A DNA stretch of 64,000 nt from Arsenophonus endosymbiont of Aphis craccivora. GTDB lineage: Bacteria; Pseudomonadota; Gammaproteobacteria; Enterobacterales; Enterobacteriaceae. Position 1 is the first letter of the stretch. Each line of letters starts with the position of its first letter. Where the stretch lies: assembly GCF_013460135.1 (NCBI RefSeq), contig NZ_CP038155.1:1-64000 (forward strand). Reading direction: 5' to 3'. The notes beneath the pieces are model-generated. The model did no database searches and was not told the DNA's origin. It worked only from the letters and a program-made list of their open reading frames with translations. Below are positions 43,608 through 54,454 of the stretch, one piece after another. The position numbers were made by a program, and so were the translations under genes.

Positions 43608-44644
43608 TCCGTATTTACCCGGAGCAGCTAACTTCGCAGCTTACTGATAAGCTGCGAACCTGTTATCTGATTTTTGGCAATAATCCGCTTTTATCACAAG
43701 AAAGCATGGATAACATTTGTCAAGTTGCTCAACAGCAGGGTTTTTCTGAACGTTATACCTATTCGCTAGATACAAGCACCGACTGGGACACTATTTATCA
43801 TCTTAGTCAATCACTTAGCCTATTTGCTAGCCGACAAATACTAATCTTAATATTACCTGAAAGTGGCCCAACAAGCGTCATAGCGGAAAAGCTACTTAAG
43901 TTGGCTGAATTATTACATCCTGATTTATTACTCATATTATGCGGCGGCAAATTAACAAAAGCACAAGAAAATAGTGCCTGGTGCAAAAAAATAGGCAAAG
44001 ATGCAGTCTATATTAATAGTCTGACACCAGAACAGTCCAGACTACCTCAATGGATAAACCAACGAGCAAAAGCCATATCTGTTACCTTAGATAAACAAGC
44101 TAATGAGCTTCTTTGTTACTGTTATGAAGGCAACTTACTAGCTCTTAACCAAGCTCTTAAACATTTATCACTCTTATATCCCGATGGTAACCTCACCCTA
44201 ACTCGTGTCAAAGAGGCTGTAAATAATGCCGTTAATTTTACACCTTATCATTGGGTTGATGCGCTACTTGCAGGTAAAATTAAACGCGTTTGGCATATCC
44301 TACAACAATTACAACGCGAAGATTATGAAGCAGTGATTCTATTACGTATAATTCAACGTGAACTGATATTGCTTTTGACATTAACACAACAAAATAGCGA
44401 TACAGATTTAAAAAAATTATTTGATCAGCATAAAATTTGGCAAGCCCGCCGCCCTCTTATTAGCGCTGCGCTACAGCGTTTATCCATTCGCGAACTACAG
44501 CTTGCAATACAGTTAATTACCCATGCTGAATTACATTTAAAACAAGATTATGGCCAGACAATTTGGCCAAAATTAGAAACTTTATCTATGCTATTGTGCG
44601 GTAAATCACTGCCCGAGAGTTTTATTAATGACTCAACAAACTAA
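43604..44644 (+). CDS. holA: DNA polymerase III subunit delta
   Basis: 346 residues (E. coli 343). Clamp-loader subunit with an AAA+-like fold lacking a working P-loop, as in the family. N-terminal segment [20 protein letters not shown] and [12 protein letters not shown] match the E. coli protein. Overlaps lptE by four bases and nadD by 17, as expected of the conserved leuS-lptE-holA-nadD run. Confidence 0.94.
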   Translation: MIRIYPEQLTSQLTDKLRTCYLIFGNNPLLSQESMDNICQVAQQQGFSERYTYSLDTSTDWDTIYHLSQSLSLFASRQILILILPESGPTSVIAEKLLKLAELLHPDLLLILCGGKLTKAQENSAWCKKIGKDAVYINSLTPEQSRLPQWINQRAKAISVTLDKQANELLCYCYEGNLLALNQALKHLSLLYPDGNLTLTRVKEAVNNAVNFTPYHWVDALLAGKIKRVWHILQQLQREDYEAVILLRIIQRELILLLTLTQQNSDTDLKKLFDQHKIWQARRPLISAALQRLSIRELQLAIQLITHAELHLKQDYGQTIWPKLETLSMLLCGKSLPESFINDSTN

Positions 44645-45308
44645 GCAAACAGCTAATTCTAAATCTATTCAAGCACTATTTGGTGGTACCTTTGATCCTA
44701 TTCACTATGGTCACTTACTTCCCGTTGAAGCGCTAGCCAAGCAAGTCGGTTTACAACAGGTTGTTTTACTTCCCAATCATGTGCCACCCCATCGCCCACA
44801 ACCTGAAGCAACCGTTCAACAAAGATTGGCAATGATAAAATTAGCTATCAAAAATAATCCGCTATTTAGTATTGATACCCGTGAACTTAAACGTAAAACT
44901 CCCTCTTATACCGTTGAAACACTACTCTCTTTTCGGCAACAAATCGGTAGGCAAAAACCACTAGCCTTTATTATCGGACAAGATTCACTACTATCAATCA
45001 ATACCTGGTTTGATTGGCAAAAAATTTTGGATATTTGTCATTTATTAGTCTGCGCTCGCCCAGGCTATAGCACTTATTTTTCAACTCCATCAATGCAACA
45101 ATGGCTAAAAAATCATCAAGTGCATGAGCCGGAAATACTCAGCCATAAACCTTGTGGTGCCATATATCTGGCTGATACTCCCTTGTTAAATATTTCTGCA
45201 ACTGAAATTCGTGAACGAAAACGTGATAGAAAAAGTTGCAAAGATATATTGCCACCTGCAGTTTTGCGCTATATTGATAAACATCATCTTTATCAAAATT
45301 GCTCATAA
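44628..45308 (+). CDS. nadD: Nicotinate-nucleotide adenylyltransferase
   Basis: 226 residues (E. coli 213); the extra length is a short N-terminal extension before [17 protein letters not shown], which holds the nucleotide-binding H-x-G-H motif. The other signature, ISATEIRER (the ISSTxIR motif), lies near residue 190. It makes deamido-NAD from nicotinate mononucleotide, an essential step. The start inside holA is supported by frame and neighbours; a later start is possible. Confidence 0.93.
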   Translation: MTQQTKQTANSKSIQALFGGTFDPIHYGHLLPVEALAKQVGLQQVVLLPNHVPPHRPQPEATVQQRLAMIKLAIKNNPLFSIDTRELKRKTPSYTVETLLSFRQQIGRQKPLAFIIGQDSLLSINTWFDWQKILDICHLLVCARPGYSTYFSTPSMQQWLKNHQVHEPEILSHKPCGAIYLADTPLLNISATEIRERKRDRKSCKDILPPAVLRYIDKHHLYQNCS

Positions 45309-45586
45309 TTAACCAATAAATATAAAAAATTGACAAAAATTCCATTAAACTATTGTGAGTATATAAGGTGATTGGTAATATCTTGGAGCTTTTTATATTG
45401 CTGATGAAAATAAGGCATCATTTCCGATAATTTATCTTAAAACTAATTATAAATATTAAACTGGTTTTACTAAAAATTAGATTAAAATATAGATTATCTT
45501 ATGCTTATTTCTTTCAACAGAATTTTATAACTGAATAAAATATAACATTAATATTTTTTATTTAACTTGAAATTAAAGGTGAACCT
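45309..45586. other. Spacer where cobC lies in E. coli
   Basis: 278 AT-rich bases without a supported gene. E. coli has cobC between nadD and rsfS; no remnant is recognisable. The rsfS promoter probably lies here. Confidence 0.5.
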
Positions 45587-45904
45587 TTGCAAGGAACTGA
45601 ACTCCAACAATTTATTATCGACAGGCTTGTCGATACAAAAGCGCAAGATATTGTCACTATTGATGTACGTGGAAAATCTAGCATTACCGATTGCATGATA
45701 ATCTGTACCGGAACATCTAATCGCCACTTAACATCAGTTTCGGACAAATTAATTGAAGCATGCCGTAAGACAGGAATAATTCCTCTGGGTGTTGAAGGAC
45801 AAGGTGTTTCTGCCTGGATCGTTGTCGATTTAGGCGATACAATTGTTCATATCATGCAAGAAGATAGTCGCCGTATGTATGAACTTGAAAAACTCTGGAG
45901 TTGA
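45587..45904 (+). CDS. rsfS: Ribosomal silencing factor
   Basis: 105 residues from a TTG start, the same length as E. coli RsfS and opening with the matching [14 protein letters not shown]. The conserved core [20 protein letters not shown] and the tail [11 protein letters not shown] are present. It binds uL14 and blocks subunit joining in starvation. TTG is preceded by AAAGGTGAACC. The stop lies two bases before the rlmH start. Confidence 0.94.
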   Translation: MQGTELQQFIIDRLVDTKAQDIVTIDVRGKSSITDCMIICTGTSNRHLTSVSDKLIEACRKTGIIPLGVEGQGVSAWIVVDLGDTIVHIMQEDSRRMYELEKLWS

Positions 45905-45906
45905 AT

Positions 45907-46377
45907 TTGAAATTACAACTGATTGCCGTTGGTAGCAAAATGGTTGATTGGATCCAGACCGGTTTGCAAGATTATCTTCATCGTTTTCCAAAAGATATGG
46001 CTTTTGAACTCATTGAGATCCCTGCGGGAAAACGTGGGAAAAATGCTGATCTCAAACGTATCATCGAGAAAGAAGAAGAACAGATGCTAGCTGCAGTTGG
46101 CAAAGGTAACCGTATAATTACCCTTGATATACCAGGTACAAGCTGGACAACTCGACAACTTGCTGAACAATTAGATCAATGGAAACAAGATGGACGTAAT
46201 ATTAGCTTTCTAATTGGTTGCCCAGAAGGTCTTGCCCCTGCCTGTAAAGAAGCAGCAGAACAAAGTTGGTCACTGTCATCCTTAACAATGCCTCATCCTT
46301 TAGTTCGAATATTTGTTGTAGAGAGCCTTTACCGGGCATGGAGCATTACAACAAATCAGCCTTACCATCGGGAATAA
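45907..46377 (+). CDS. rlmH: 23S rRNA pseudouridine-1915 N3-methyltransferase
   Basis: 156 residues from a TTG start ([11 protein letters not shown]), E. coli 155; CTGGAG lies just upstream. An alternative TTG at 45901 adds two residues. SPOUT-type methyltransferase whose C-terminal knot includes [18 protein letters not shown] and YHRE. The glycine-rich SAM-binding loop, GGPEGL in E. coli, reads GCPEGL here. It methylates pseudouridine 1915 on 70S ribosomes. Cotranscribed with rsfS and mrdA by spacing. Confidence 0.93.
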   Translation: MKLQLIAVGSKMVDWIQTGLQDYLHRFPKDMAFELIEIPAGKRGKNADLKRIIEKEEEQMLAAVGKGNRIITLDIPGTSWTTRQLAEQLDQWKQDGRNISFLIGCPEGLAPACKEAAEQSWSLSSLTMPHPLVRIFVVESLYRAWSITTNQPYHRE

Positions 46378-46399
46378 CATATTTGTATAGGTTATTAGT

Positions 46400-48313
46400 G
46401 TGAATGCGAAGAAAGAAACAAAAAAAAAGAAACGCACCCCTTTTCGCGATTACACCGCTGAATCTACTCTATTCATTCGTCGGGCGTTGATAGCTTTTAT
46501 TATCATTGTGATATTAGTAAGTATTTTAATTGCTAATCTTTATCATCTACAAGTGGTTCGCCATGAAGACTACCAAACTCGCTCCAATGATAATCGGATA
46601 AAATTGGTTCCTGTTCCACCTAGTAGAGGTATTATTTATGACAGAAATGGGATTCCTCTCGCGTTAAACCGAACATTTTATCAGTTAGAAGTCATTCCTG
46701 AAAAAGTCCCTAATTTAACAGAGCTATTGGCACAATTGCGTGATGTGGTTGATCTCACTGACGACGACATTGCAAACTTCAAAAAAGAGCGTAAACGTTC
46801 ACGCCGCTTTACCTCTATACCGTTAAAAACCTCACTAGATAAAGTGCAAGTTGCACGTTTTGCCGTTAATCAATACCGGTTTTCAGGGATTGAAGTCAAA
46901 GGTTACCAACGCCGCTATTATCCTTATGGCTCTGCGCTAACGCATGTTATTGGTTATGTAGCCAAAATTAATGATAAGGATATAGAACGTCTAGAAAATG
47001 ATGATCTACTAAAAAATTACACTGCCACCCATGATATTGGTAAATTAGGTATAGAACGGTATTACGAAAATATTTTACATGGCAAAACAGGCTATGAAGA
47101 GGTCGAAGTTAATAGTCGGGGAAAAGTCATACGCCAACTTCATGAACAAGCACCTCAGGCAGGCAAAGATATTTATCTCACTATTGATCTCAATTTACAA
47201 ATTGAGATCGAAAAGTTGCTCACCACCAGCCGAGCTGCCGTTGTTGTAACCGATCCTCGCAACGGAGAAGTACTGGCGCTGGTATCTACTCCAAGCTATG
47301 ACCCTAATCTATTTGTTAATGGTATCTCTAATAAAGAGTACCAAGCTTTATTAAATAATCCTAATCGTCCGCTAATTAATAGAACTACTCAGGGATTATA
47401 TCCGCCCGCCTCAACCGTTAAACCATTCATGGCGGTCGCAGCGTTAAGTGAAAACATTGTCACCGCCAACTCCACCATATTTGATCCTGGTTGGTGGCAA
47501 TTACCAAATTCCGAAAAACGTTACCGAGACTGGAAAAAATGGGGACACGCTAGATTAAATGTCGTTAGAGCCATTATCGAATCAGCCGACACCTTTTTCT
47601 ACCAGGTTGCTTATGATATGGGTATCGATCGTATCTCCGATTGGATGCAGAAATTTGGCTATGGCCATTATACTGGTATTGATCTTGCCGAAGAACGCTC
47701 TGGCATTATGCCAACCCGGGAATGGAAATTAAAACGCTACAAAAAACCTTGGTATCAAGGAGACACTATTCCAGTCGGCATCGGCCAAGGTTATTGGACC
47801 ACAACACCGATCCAAATGGCAAAAGCATTAGTGACGTTAATTAATGACGGCACGGTTAAAATTCCCCATCTACTTTATGGCACTAAATTAGGTAATGCTA
47901 TGCTGCCTGATGAGCAGAAAGAACATATCCAAATTGGTGATATTCATTCAGGCTGTTGGGAGTTAGCTAAAGAAGGTATGTATGGCGTTGCTAATGCACC
48001 AAATGGTACAGCACGTAGAAGTTTTGCCAACACTCCCTACAAGGCTGCCGTCAAATCAGGTACGGCGCAGGTATTCAGTTATGAAACCTATAATGCAAGT
48101 AAATTAGCTGAGCACTTGCGTGATCATAAATTAATGATTGGATTTGCCCCTTATCAAAAGCCGACCGTTTCCGTTGCTATTATTCTAGAAAATGGTGGGG
48201 CTGGACCGGCCGTTGGCGATCTTGTCCGCAATATTCTTGATTATGTTTTGCTTGGTAAAAAAACGATATCACAAACACCAGATACCAGTGTATCTCCAGA
48301 AGAAGATCAGTAA
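46400..48313 (+). CDS. mrdA: Penicillin-binding protein 2
   Basis: 637 residues from a GTG start (E. coli 633). A basic cytoplasmic start, one membrane anchor at about 30-50, a pedestal domain (RGIIYDRNGIPLALN) and a transpeptidase domain with SxxK in PPASTVKPFMA, the ESADTFFYQVAYDMG motif and KSGTAQ. The DPGWWQLP and KRYRDWKKWGH segments are as in E. coli. It crosslinks peptidoglycan during rod elongation with RodA, encoded next, so elongation is retained. Confidence 0.96.
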   Translation: MNAKKETKKKKRTPFRDYTAESTLFIRRALIAFIIIVILVSILIANLYHLQVVRHEDYQTRSNDNRIKLVPVPPSRGIIYDRNGIPLALNRTFYQLEVIPEKVPNLTELLAQLRDVVDLTDDDIANFKKERKRSRRFTSIPLKTSLDKVQVARFAVNQYRFSGIEVKGYQRRYYPYGSALTHVIGYVAKINDKDIERLENDDLLKNYTATHDIGKLGIERYYENILHGKTGYEEVEVNSRGKVIRQLHEQAPQAGKDIYLTIDLNLQIEIEKLLTTSRAAVVVTDPRNGEVLALVSTPSYDPNLFVNGISNKEYQALLNNPNRPLINRTTQGLYPPASTVKPFMAVAALSENIVTANSTIFDPGWWQLPNSEKRYRDWKKWGHARLNVVRAIIESADTFFYQVAYDMGIDRISDWMQKFGYGHYTGIDLAEERSGIMPTREWKLKRYKKPWYQGDTIPVGIGQGYWTTTPIQMAKALVTLINDGTVKIPHLLYGTKLGNAMLPDEQKEHIQIGDIHSGCWELAKEGMYGVANAPNGTARRSFANTPYKAAVKSGTAQVFSYETYNASKLAEHLRDHKLMIGFAPYQKPTVSVAIILENGGAGPAVGDLVRNILDYVLLGKKTISQTPDTSVSPEEDQ

Positions 48314-48316
48314 TAT

Positions 48317-49429
48317 ATGACCGATAAATCACATAAATTACCTATTTGGACGCGTTTACATATTGATATTCCAATGTTGCTGATTATTCTCGCCTTAACG
48401 ATATACAGTGTCATGATCATGTGGAGTGCTAGTGGGCAAGATATTGATATGATGCAGCGTAAGCTGATACAAATCGCGATTGGATTTGTTGTCATGATTG
48501 TTATGGCGCAGATTTCACCGCGTATCTATGAAAATTGGGCGCCCTACCTGTATATTTTTTGCTTAATGCTGTTAATTTTTGTCGATGCATTTGGGCAAAT
48601 CAGTAAAGGTGCGCAACGATGGTTAGATCTTGGCTTCGTTCATTTTCAACCGTCTGAAATTGCTAAAATTGCGGTTCCATTGATGGTTGCACGTTTTGTC
48701 AATCGCGATCTCTGCCCTCCCACCTTAAAAAATACCCTGCTGGCATTGATACTTATATTTCTCCCCACACTACTGGTTGCCGATCAACCTGATCTAGGCA
48801 CATCTATTTTAGTTGCTGCCTCCGGTTTGTTTATCCTGTTCTTAGCGGGTATGAATTGGAAATTGATTGCCATTGCAGCCACGGGCATCGCTTGCTTTAT
48901 TCCTATTCTATGGTTCTTTCTGATGCACGACTATCAACGAGATCGTGTTATGATGTTACTCGATCCAGAAACAGATCCTCTCGGTGCTGGTTATCATATT
49001 ATCCAATCTAAAATTGCTATTGGCTCAGGGGGATTATTGGGCAAAGGCTGGTTACATGGCACGCAATCGCAATTAGAATTTCTACCAGAACGTCATACTG
49101 ATTTTATTTTTGCCGTATTAGCTGAAGAACTAGGGTTAATTGGCGTAGTTATTTTACTGGTATTATATCTACTACTAATCATGCGAGGGTTAATAATTGC
49201 AGCTAATGCACAAAATACCTTTGGTAGAGTTATGGTTGGTGGCTTAATGTTAATTCTGTTTGTCTACATATTTGTCAACATTGGCATGGTTAGCGGTATC
49301 TTACCTGTAGTGGGTGTTCCTTTACCGTTGGTAAGTTATGGCGGCTCGGCATTAATCGTTTTAATGGCTGGATTTGGAATTATTATGTCAATCCATACCC
49401 ATCGAAAATTTCTGTCAAACAGCTTATAA
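48317..49429 (+). CDS. mrdB: RodA, SEDS peptidoglycan glycosyltransferase
   Basis: 370 residues, the E. coli length. SEDS-family polytopic membrane protein with about ten hydrophobic segments. Motifs: [50 protein letters not shown] and the end [16 protein letters not shown]. It polymerises glycan strands with PBP2. Three bases after mrdA. Intact. Confidence 0.96.
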   Translation: MTDKSHKLPIWTRLHIDIPMLLIILALTIYSVMIMWSASGQDIDMMQRKLIQIAIGFVVMIVMAQISPRIYENWAPYLYIFCLMLLIFVDAFGQISKGAQRWLDLGFVHFQPSEIAKIAVPLMVARFVNRDLCPPTLKNTLLALILIFLPTLLVADQPDLGTSILVAASGLFILFLAGMNWKLIAIAATGIACFIPILWFFLMHDYQRDRVMMLLDPETDPLGAGYHIIQSKIAIGSGGLLGKGWLHGTQSQLEFLPERHTDFIFAVLAEELGLIGVVILLVLYLLLIMRGLIIAANAQNTFGRVMVGGLMLILFVYIFVNIGMVSGILPVVGVPLPLVSYGGSALIVLMAGFGIIMSIHTHRKFLSNSL

Positions 49430-49443
49430 TCACGAGGTATGTA

Positions 49444-50363
49444 ATGCACTATCACTGGCTTATATTTAGCATTACTATAGCACTTTTAGCAGGCTGTGTT
49501 TCTCAAACTAAACAAAATACCAATACGCCTATGGCGCCGGTACAAGATATATCAGGAGCAGAGCAGCGTTATGAACCTTATCACTCTGGCGCTAATAATG
49601 ACTATCAACTTAATGGCCAAACTTATCAAATAATAAAAGATCCTGCCCATTTCAGTGAAACAGGCTTTGCTAGCATTTTTGGCTCTGAAGTTATCGGTAA
49701 AACAACTACGACGGGTGAAACAGCCAGCCCTTATGAGTTCACAGCTTCACACCCTATTTTACCTATTCCAAGTTATGCCCGTATTACTAATTTAATCAAT
49801 GGCAGAATGATGATAGTCCGCATTAATGATCGAGGCCCCTATATAGCCGGTAAAAATATAGCGCTATCACATGCAGCTGCCGATCGGTTAAATTTAATGC
49901 TAACAACACGTATTAAAATTGATCCGATTTTAGTTTCCCCTACCAGCACCTTAAACCACCAAAATTAGAGACCCACTCCTCAAGCAGCAATCAATCAACA
50001 GCAGAAAATCACACTCACCAACCCGCTTTATCTCAATCAATACAATCAACAAAAATTCCTAGTACGGTATCAACCAATATGGTGAGTCAAAATAATCCTG
50101 CTAATCCGTCGTCAATGAAATCAGCAAGCGTGGCTACTGAACGTTATTTCGTACAAATAGGTGCGTTAAGTGATCAGGCTAAAGCAGCAGCATGGCAACA
50201 GGCTGTTTCAAAAAAGCTAAACACACCTGGGCGTATTCAACCATTTAATAATATCTACCGTGTGCAGCTTGGCCCTTTTCAAAATGCTAAAATAGCGGAA
50301 CAAATACAAAACAAAATATTAATAGAATTAAATCAATCGAGCATTATCATAAATACCAAATAA
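49444..50363 (+). pseudogene. rlpA: RlpA septal ring lytic transglycosylase, frameshifted between domains
   Basis: The first frame (49444-49968) has a lipoprotein signal ending LLAGC and the double-psi barrel domain (GFASIFGSEVIGK, INDRGPYIAGKNIALSHAAADRL). It stops at TAG in the linker. The other frame continues from LETHSSSS at about 49965 through a Ser/Gln/Thr-rich linker to a SPOR domain (YFVQIGALSDQ, YRVQLGPFQN). One base appears to be missing in the AAAA run at 49961-49964. A free lipoprotein with the catalytic domain but no SPOR targeting domain could still be made. Confidence 0.85.
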
Positions 50364-50511
50364 TCTATTGATTAATCAATAAAATCTCATTAGAGTAAAA
50401 TAAAAAGCAACTAACCAGGCATCTATGTTTCAGAAATAGTATATGACTTTTTAAGCTGATATTACGATGTCCACTCTATTAACATATTGCCAGCGGATCC
50501 CGTATATTATT

Positions 50512-51723
50512 ATGAAATATGCAATTTTCTCCCGTTCTATCGGTAGCCTAATACTTAATATTAGCCTTATATTTTCCAGCACTCTATTTGCTAATAGCAA
50601 TAATGCTATGCAAATTAACGTGATCCCTTCTGCACCAAATATTGACGCTGAAGCATATATTCTTATTGATTATTATTCAGGCAAAGTGTTAGCGGAAAAA
50701 AATGCCGATCAACGTCGTGACCCTGCCAGTCTGACTAAAATGATGACGAGTTATATCATTGGTCAAACAATTAAAGCAGGTAAAATTAGCATGAACGATA
50801 TCGTCACTATCGACGAGAATGCCTGGGCCACAGGTAACCCCGTGTTCAAAGGCTCCTCGCTGATGTTCTTAAAACCCGGTGATCGTGTCTCTGTATCTCA
50901 ATTGATACGTGGCATTAATTTACAATCTGGTAATGATGCTTGTGTGGCAATGGCTGAGTATGTGGCGGGTGACGAAGCGAGTTTTGTCAAATTAATGAAC
51001 AACAATGTTCAACGCCTTGGTTTAAAAAACACCCACTTTCTTACTGTCCATGGCTTAGATGCTGATGGACAATATAGTTCCGCACATGATATGGCTCTAA
51101 TCGGCCAAGCGCTGATCCGCGATGTTCCGGAAGAATATGCCATTTACAAAGAAAAAGAGTTCACTTTTAATAAGATCCGCCAATTAAATAGAAATGGTTT
51201 GTTATGGGATAAAAGCCTGAATGTAGATGGCATTAAGACAGGACACACTGCCGCAGCAAGTTACAACCTGGTTGCCTCCGCTACCGAAGGGAATATGCGA
51301 CTCATATCTGTTGTATTAGGTGGCCATAGCAGTAAAGGTCGGGACACCGAAAGCAAAAAATTACTCACTTGGGGCTTTCGCTTTTTTGAAACCGTCAAAC
51401 CATTAGAAGGCGGGGTGGAGTTTGCCTCTCAACCGGTTTGGTTTGCTAATACTGATCAGGTAAAATTAGGTATTGAAAACGATCTCTATCTGACCATTCC
51501 CCGTGGTCGTATGAAAGATTTAAAAGCTAGCTATACATTAAACAATACTGAACTACAGGCACCATTAGCGAAAAACCAAGTTGTTGGTACCATTAACTTA
51601 CAATTAGATAATAAGATCATTGAACAACGGCCGCTTGTTGTCTTGAAAGAGGTCGATGAAGGTGGATTTTTTAGTAACATATTAGATTATATTAAATTGT
51701 TTTTTCAGCGCTGGTTTGGCTAA
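50512..51723 (+). CDS. dacA: D-alanyl-D-alanine carboxypeptidase, PBP5
   Basis: 403 residues from the ATG at 50512, the E. coli length; an upstream ATG at 50467 adds 15 residues before a normal signal peptide. Serine peptidase motifs: SxxK in [14 protein letters not shown] in [11 protein letters not shown] and KTG in [11 protein letters not shown]-terminal amphipathic helix ([18 protein letters not shown]) anchors it to the inner membrane. It trims pentapeptides in the wall. Intact. Confidence 0.95.
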   Translation: MKYAIFSRSIGSLILNISLIFSSTLFANSNNAMQINVIPSAPNIDAEAYILIDYYSGKVLAEKNADQRRDPASLTKMMTSYIIGQTIKAGKISMNDIVTIDENAWATGNPVFKGSSLMFLKPGDRVSVSQLIRGINLQSGNDACVAMAEYVAGDEASFVKLMNNNVQRLGLKNTHFLTVHGLDADGQYSSAHDMALIGQALIRDVPEEYAIYKEKEFTFNKIRQLNRNGLLWDKSLNVDGIKTGHTAAASYNLVASATEGNMRLISVVLGGHSSKGRDTESKKLLTWGFRFFETVKPLEGGVEFASQPVWFANTDQVKLGIENDLYLTIPRGRMKDLKASYTLNNTELQAPLAKNQVVGTINLQLDNKIIEQRPLVVLKEVDEGGFFSNILDYIKLFFQRWFG

Positions 51724-51875
51724 AGATTGAAAAATAACATTGCAACCTCCATTATGGTAAATATGTTCAATTTATAACTTAATTTTTTATTTAAGAAATA
51801 TGAATAAATATACTATCTAAATTATATAACATTTAATATGGCAATAAGCGTGGTGGTAGTATTTTAGGAGAAGCT

Positions 51876-52139
51876 ATGAAAACCAAACTGCATGAGTTCC
51901 TAGAGTTTCCTTGCTCATTTACCTACAAAGTGATGGGGCTTGCTAAACCTGAGTTAACAGATCAAATCGTTGAAGTGGTTCAACGACATGTTCCGGGTGA
52001 TTATGTACCATCGGTTAAACCCAGTAGTAAAGGTAACTTTCACTCAGTATCAATTACCATCACAGCAACCAACATTGAACAAATAGAACAACTGTACGAA
52101 GAATTAGCTAAACTAGAATTAGTTCGTATGGTGTTGTAG
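51876..52139 (+). CDS. ybeD: YbeD family protein (DUF493)
   Basis: 87 residues, the E. coli length. Small ferredoxin-like fold protein containing [16 protein letters not shown] and VRMVL at its end. Possibly an allosteric or RNA-linked regulator; function not established. Good ribosome site (TTAGGAGAAGCT). It sits between dacA and lipB as in E. coli. Confidence 0.93.
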   Translation: MKTKLHEFLEFPCSFTYKVMGLAKPELTDQIVEVVQRHVPGDYVPSVKPSSKGNFHSVSITITATNIEQIEQLYEELAKLELVRMVL

Positions 52140-52165
52140 ACACAAATTATTGATGCACTTGAAAT

Positions 52166-52200
52166 TATAAACCCGAAGATAGCAGATTTTCGGGTTTATA
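52166..52200 (+). terminator. Hairpin terminator after ybeD
   Basis: TATAAACCCGAA and TTCGGGTTTATA form a perfect 12-bp stem 26 bases past the ybeD stop, with TTTATA at the 3' side of the stem. Separates the dacA-ybeD unit from lipB. Confidence 0.7.
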
Positions 52201-52263
52201 GTTTCAAGCGTCACGCTAACTATACTAGCAAGAATAATTTATGCAGGTTATACTGCATAATTA

Positions 52264-52926
52264 TTGCATACCCCTCCTATCAGTGGCAGAAAAAGTTTGT
52301 TAAAAAAAACCATTATATTACGTCAATTTGGGCTGCATGCTTACCAACCCATTTCTGATGAGATGCATCAGTTTACTAAAAAACGCGCGGTTGATACACC
52401 AGATGAACTTTGGCTAGTGGAACATTACCCTGTTTTTACCCAAGGCCAAGCGGGTAAAAAAGAGCACCTACTCACGCCTGGGAATATTCCAGTTATCCAA
52501 TCTGATCGTGGTGGACAAATCACTTATCATGGCCCCGGTCAGCAAATAATGTATATTTTATTAGACTTAAAGCGTAATCAAATTGGTGTGAGAGAGCTTG
52601 TAACTACACTGGAAAATACGGTAATTAGTACTTTATCCGAATTTGGTATTACCGCCTACGCACAGCGCGAAGCCCCCGGGGTTTATGTTGAACAAAAAAA
52701 AATATGCTCTCTTGGGTTACGTATCCATAAAGGTTGTTCGTTTCATGGCTTAGCATTAAATATTAATATGGATCTTGCGCCCTTCGAACGTATTAATCCT
52801 TGTGGCTATGCCGGCATGCAAATGACGCAACTAAATGATTTAGTCCCTGGCAGCCAGGTTAAAGATGTCAAACCTTTATTAATAAAACATTTCTGCAACC
52901 TACTAGGATTTCAACTTGCAGAATAA
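52264..52926 (+). CDS. lipB: Octanoyl-[ACP]:protein N-octanoyltransferase
   Basis: Up to 220 residues (E. coli 213). The start is unclear: TTG at 52264 or TTG at 52297 fit, neither with a good ribosome site. Motifs include [14 protein letters not shown], the catalytic Lys in [12 protein letters not shown] and the acyl-accepting Cys in [10 protein letters not shown]. It transfers octanoate from ACP to lipoyl domains, for LipA to sulfurate. Intact. Confidence 0.92.
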   Translation: MHTPPISGRKSLLKKTIILRQFGLHAYQPISDEMHQFTKKRAVDTPDELWLVEHYPVFTQGQAGKKEHLLTPGNIPVIQSDRGGQITYHGPGQQIMYILLDLKRNQIGVRELVTTLENTVISTLSEFGITAYAQREAPGVYVEQKKICSLGLRIHKGCSFHGLALNINMDLAPFERINPCGYAGMQMTQLNDLVPGSQVKDVKPLLIKHFCNLLGFQLAE

Positions 52927-53051
52927 GTTGTTATAATTTTTTATAATTATTAAAAAAAATTTAAACATGACATAAATAATGATCACATGTGATAACATAA
53001 AATATATCTATTATTGATCCGCAGCAGGAACCTAATGGAACTGGCATAATT

Positions 53052-54017
53052 ATGAGTAGACCAATTCAAATGGAGCGTGGCGTTAAATATCGTGACGCTG
53101 ATAAAATGGCACTGATCCCTGTCAAAACAATAAGAACGGATCATACAGAAATTTTACCTAAACCTGAGTGGATGAAAATAAAACTCCCCGCTGATTCCAG
53201 CAGAATAAAAGAGATAAAAAACGCAATGCGTAAGAATGGCTTACACTCAGTCTGTGAAGAAGCCTCTTGTCCTAACCTCGCTGAATGCTTTAATCATGGT
53301 ACCGCCACTTTTATGATTTTAGGGGCTATCTGTACTCGTCGCTGTCCATTCTGCGATGTTGCCCATGGACGTCCTAATGCTCCTGATCCTAATGAACCAG
53401 CAAAATTAGCAGAAACCATTAAAGATATGGGATTAAAATACGTTGTTATTACTTCAGTAGATCGTGATGATCTGCGCGATGGAGGAGCCCAACATTTTGC
53501 TGACAGCATTACCGCTATTCGAGAGAAAAATCCAAACATCAAAATAGAAACGCTAGTGCCTGATTTCCGCGGTCGTATGGATCGCGCCTTAGCAATTTTA
53601 GCCGCTGCGCCACCCGACGTTTTTAATCACAATCTTGAGAATGTTCCGCGTATCTATCGCCAAGTACGCCCTGGCGCTAATTACGAATGGTCATTACAAC
53701 TACTAGCAAAATTCAAGCAAATGCATCCTGCAATACCGACAAAATCAGGATTAATGGTTGGACTAGGTGAAACTAATGAAGAAATATTTGATGTTATGCG
53801 AGACTTACGCCGCCACGGCGTTACCATGCTAACCTTAGGCCAGTATCTCCAACCCAGTCGGCATCATTTATCAATAAAACGTTATGTCAGCCCTAAAGAA
53901 TTTGAAGAAATGAAAAATGAGGCAATAGCAATGGGCTTCACTCATGCAGCATGTGGCCCATTAGTACGCTCATCTTATCATGCAGATTTACAAGCGAAAG
54001 GCATAGAAATTAAATAG
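53052..54017 (+). CDS. lipA: Lipoyl synthase
   Basis: 321 residues, the E. coli length. Radical-SAM enzyme with both cluster motifs: auxiliary Cys in [18 protein letters not shown] and the radical-SAM [13 protein letters not shown], plus the C-terminal Ser ligand region [12 protein letters not shown]. It inserts two sulfurs into octanoylated proteins. Its stop overlaps by eight bases the convergent cspE remnant. Intact. Confidence 0.97.
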   Translation: MSRPIQMERGVKYRDADKMALIPVKTIRTDHTEILPKPEWMKIKLPADSSRIKEIKNAMRKNGLHSVCEEASCPNLAECFNHGTATFMILGAICTRRCPFCDVAHGRPNAPDPNEPAKLAETIKDMGLKYVVITSVDRDDLRDGGAQHFADSITAIREKNPNIKIETLVPDFRGRMDRALAILAAAPPDVFNHNLENVPRIYRQVRPGANYEWSLQLLAKFKQMHPAIPTKSGLMVGLGETNEEIFDVMRDLRRHGVTMLTLGQYLQPSRHHLSIKRYVSPKEFEEMKNEAIAMGFTHAACGPLVRSSYHADLQAKGIEIK

Positions 54018-54221
54018 CGACAACGTTTATAGCAGATGGCCCTTTCTCCCCCTCAGTAATATCAAACTCAACTTTCTGACCTTCGGCCAAAGTCTCTTAA
54101 AACCTTCGGTTGTAATAGAACTGAAGTGAACGAACACGTCTTTACTGCCATCTTCTGGAGTGATAAAACCAAAACCTTTTGCTTCGTTGAACCACTTAAC
54201 GCTACCTTTAACTTTTGACAT
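54010..54221 (-). pseudogene. cspE: Cold-shock protein CspE-like, frameshifted
   Basis: From the ATG at 54221, [18 protein letters not shown] and [10 protein letters not shown] are typical CspA-family RNA-binding motifs, ending correctly at GFK. Then a duplicated CT (CTCT near 54093-54097) shifts the frame; the other frame continues [18 protein letters not shown] and ends NVVAI. In E. coli cspE lies near lipA, so CspE is the best name, though CspC is similar. The truncated form keeps the RNP motifs but not the last strands. Confidence 0.85.
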
Positions 54222-54454
54222 CAATATTACCTTTACATAAATAAAAACAGTTTGTGTCTTATATAGTACAGCAAAAATTATACTTCATTGTCTACTACTA
54301 AGATCACGAAATTAATTAAAAACTTAAATTATCATTGTAATATAGGATAAAAACCTAAAAACAATCAAAAAAACCAATAATAGTGTTTATAAATGTTTAT
54401 TATAACATTTTTAGCCAATTTTTCGACTATTTCCATTCTTTTCATAATCTAAAC

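Noticed and set aside
49969-50078. A separate small SPOR-domain gene downstream of rlpA
   Set aside because: The SPOR frame reads back without a stop through a low-complexity linker to the RlpA stop, so one frameshifted rlpA explains both parts.
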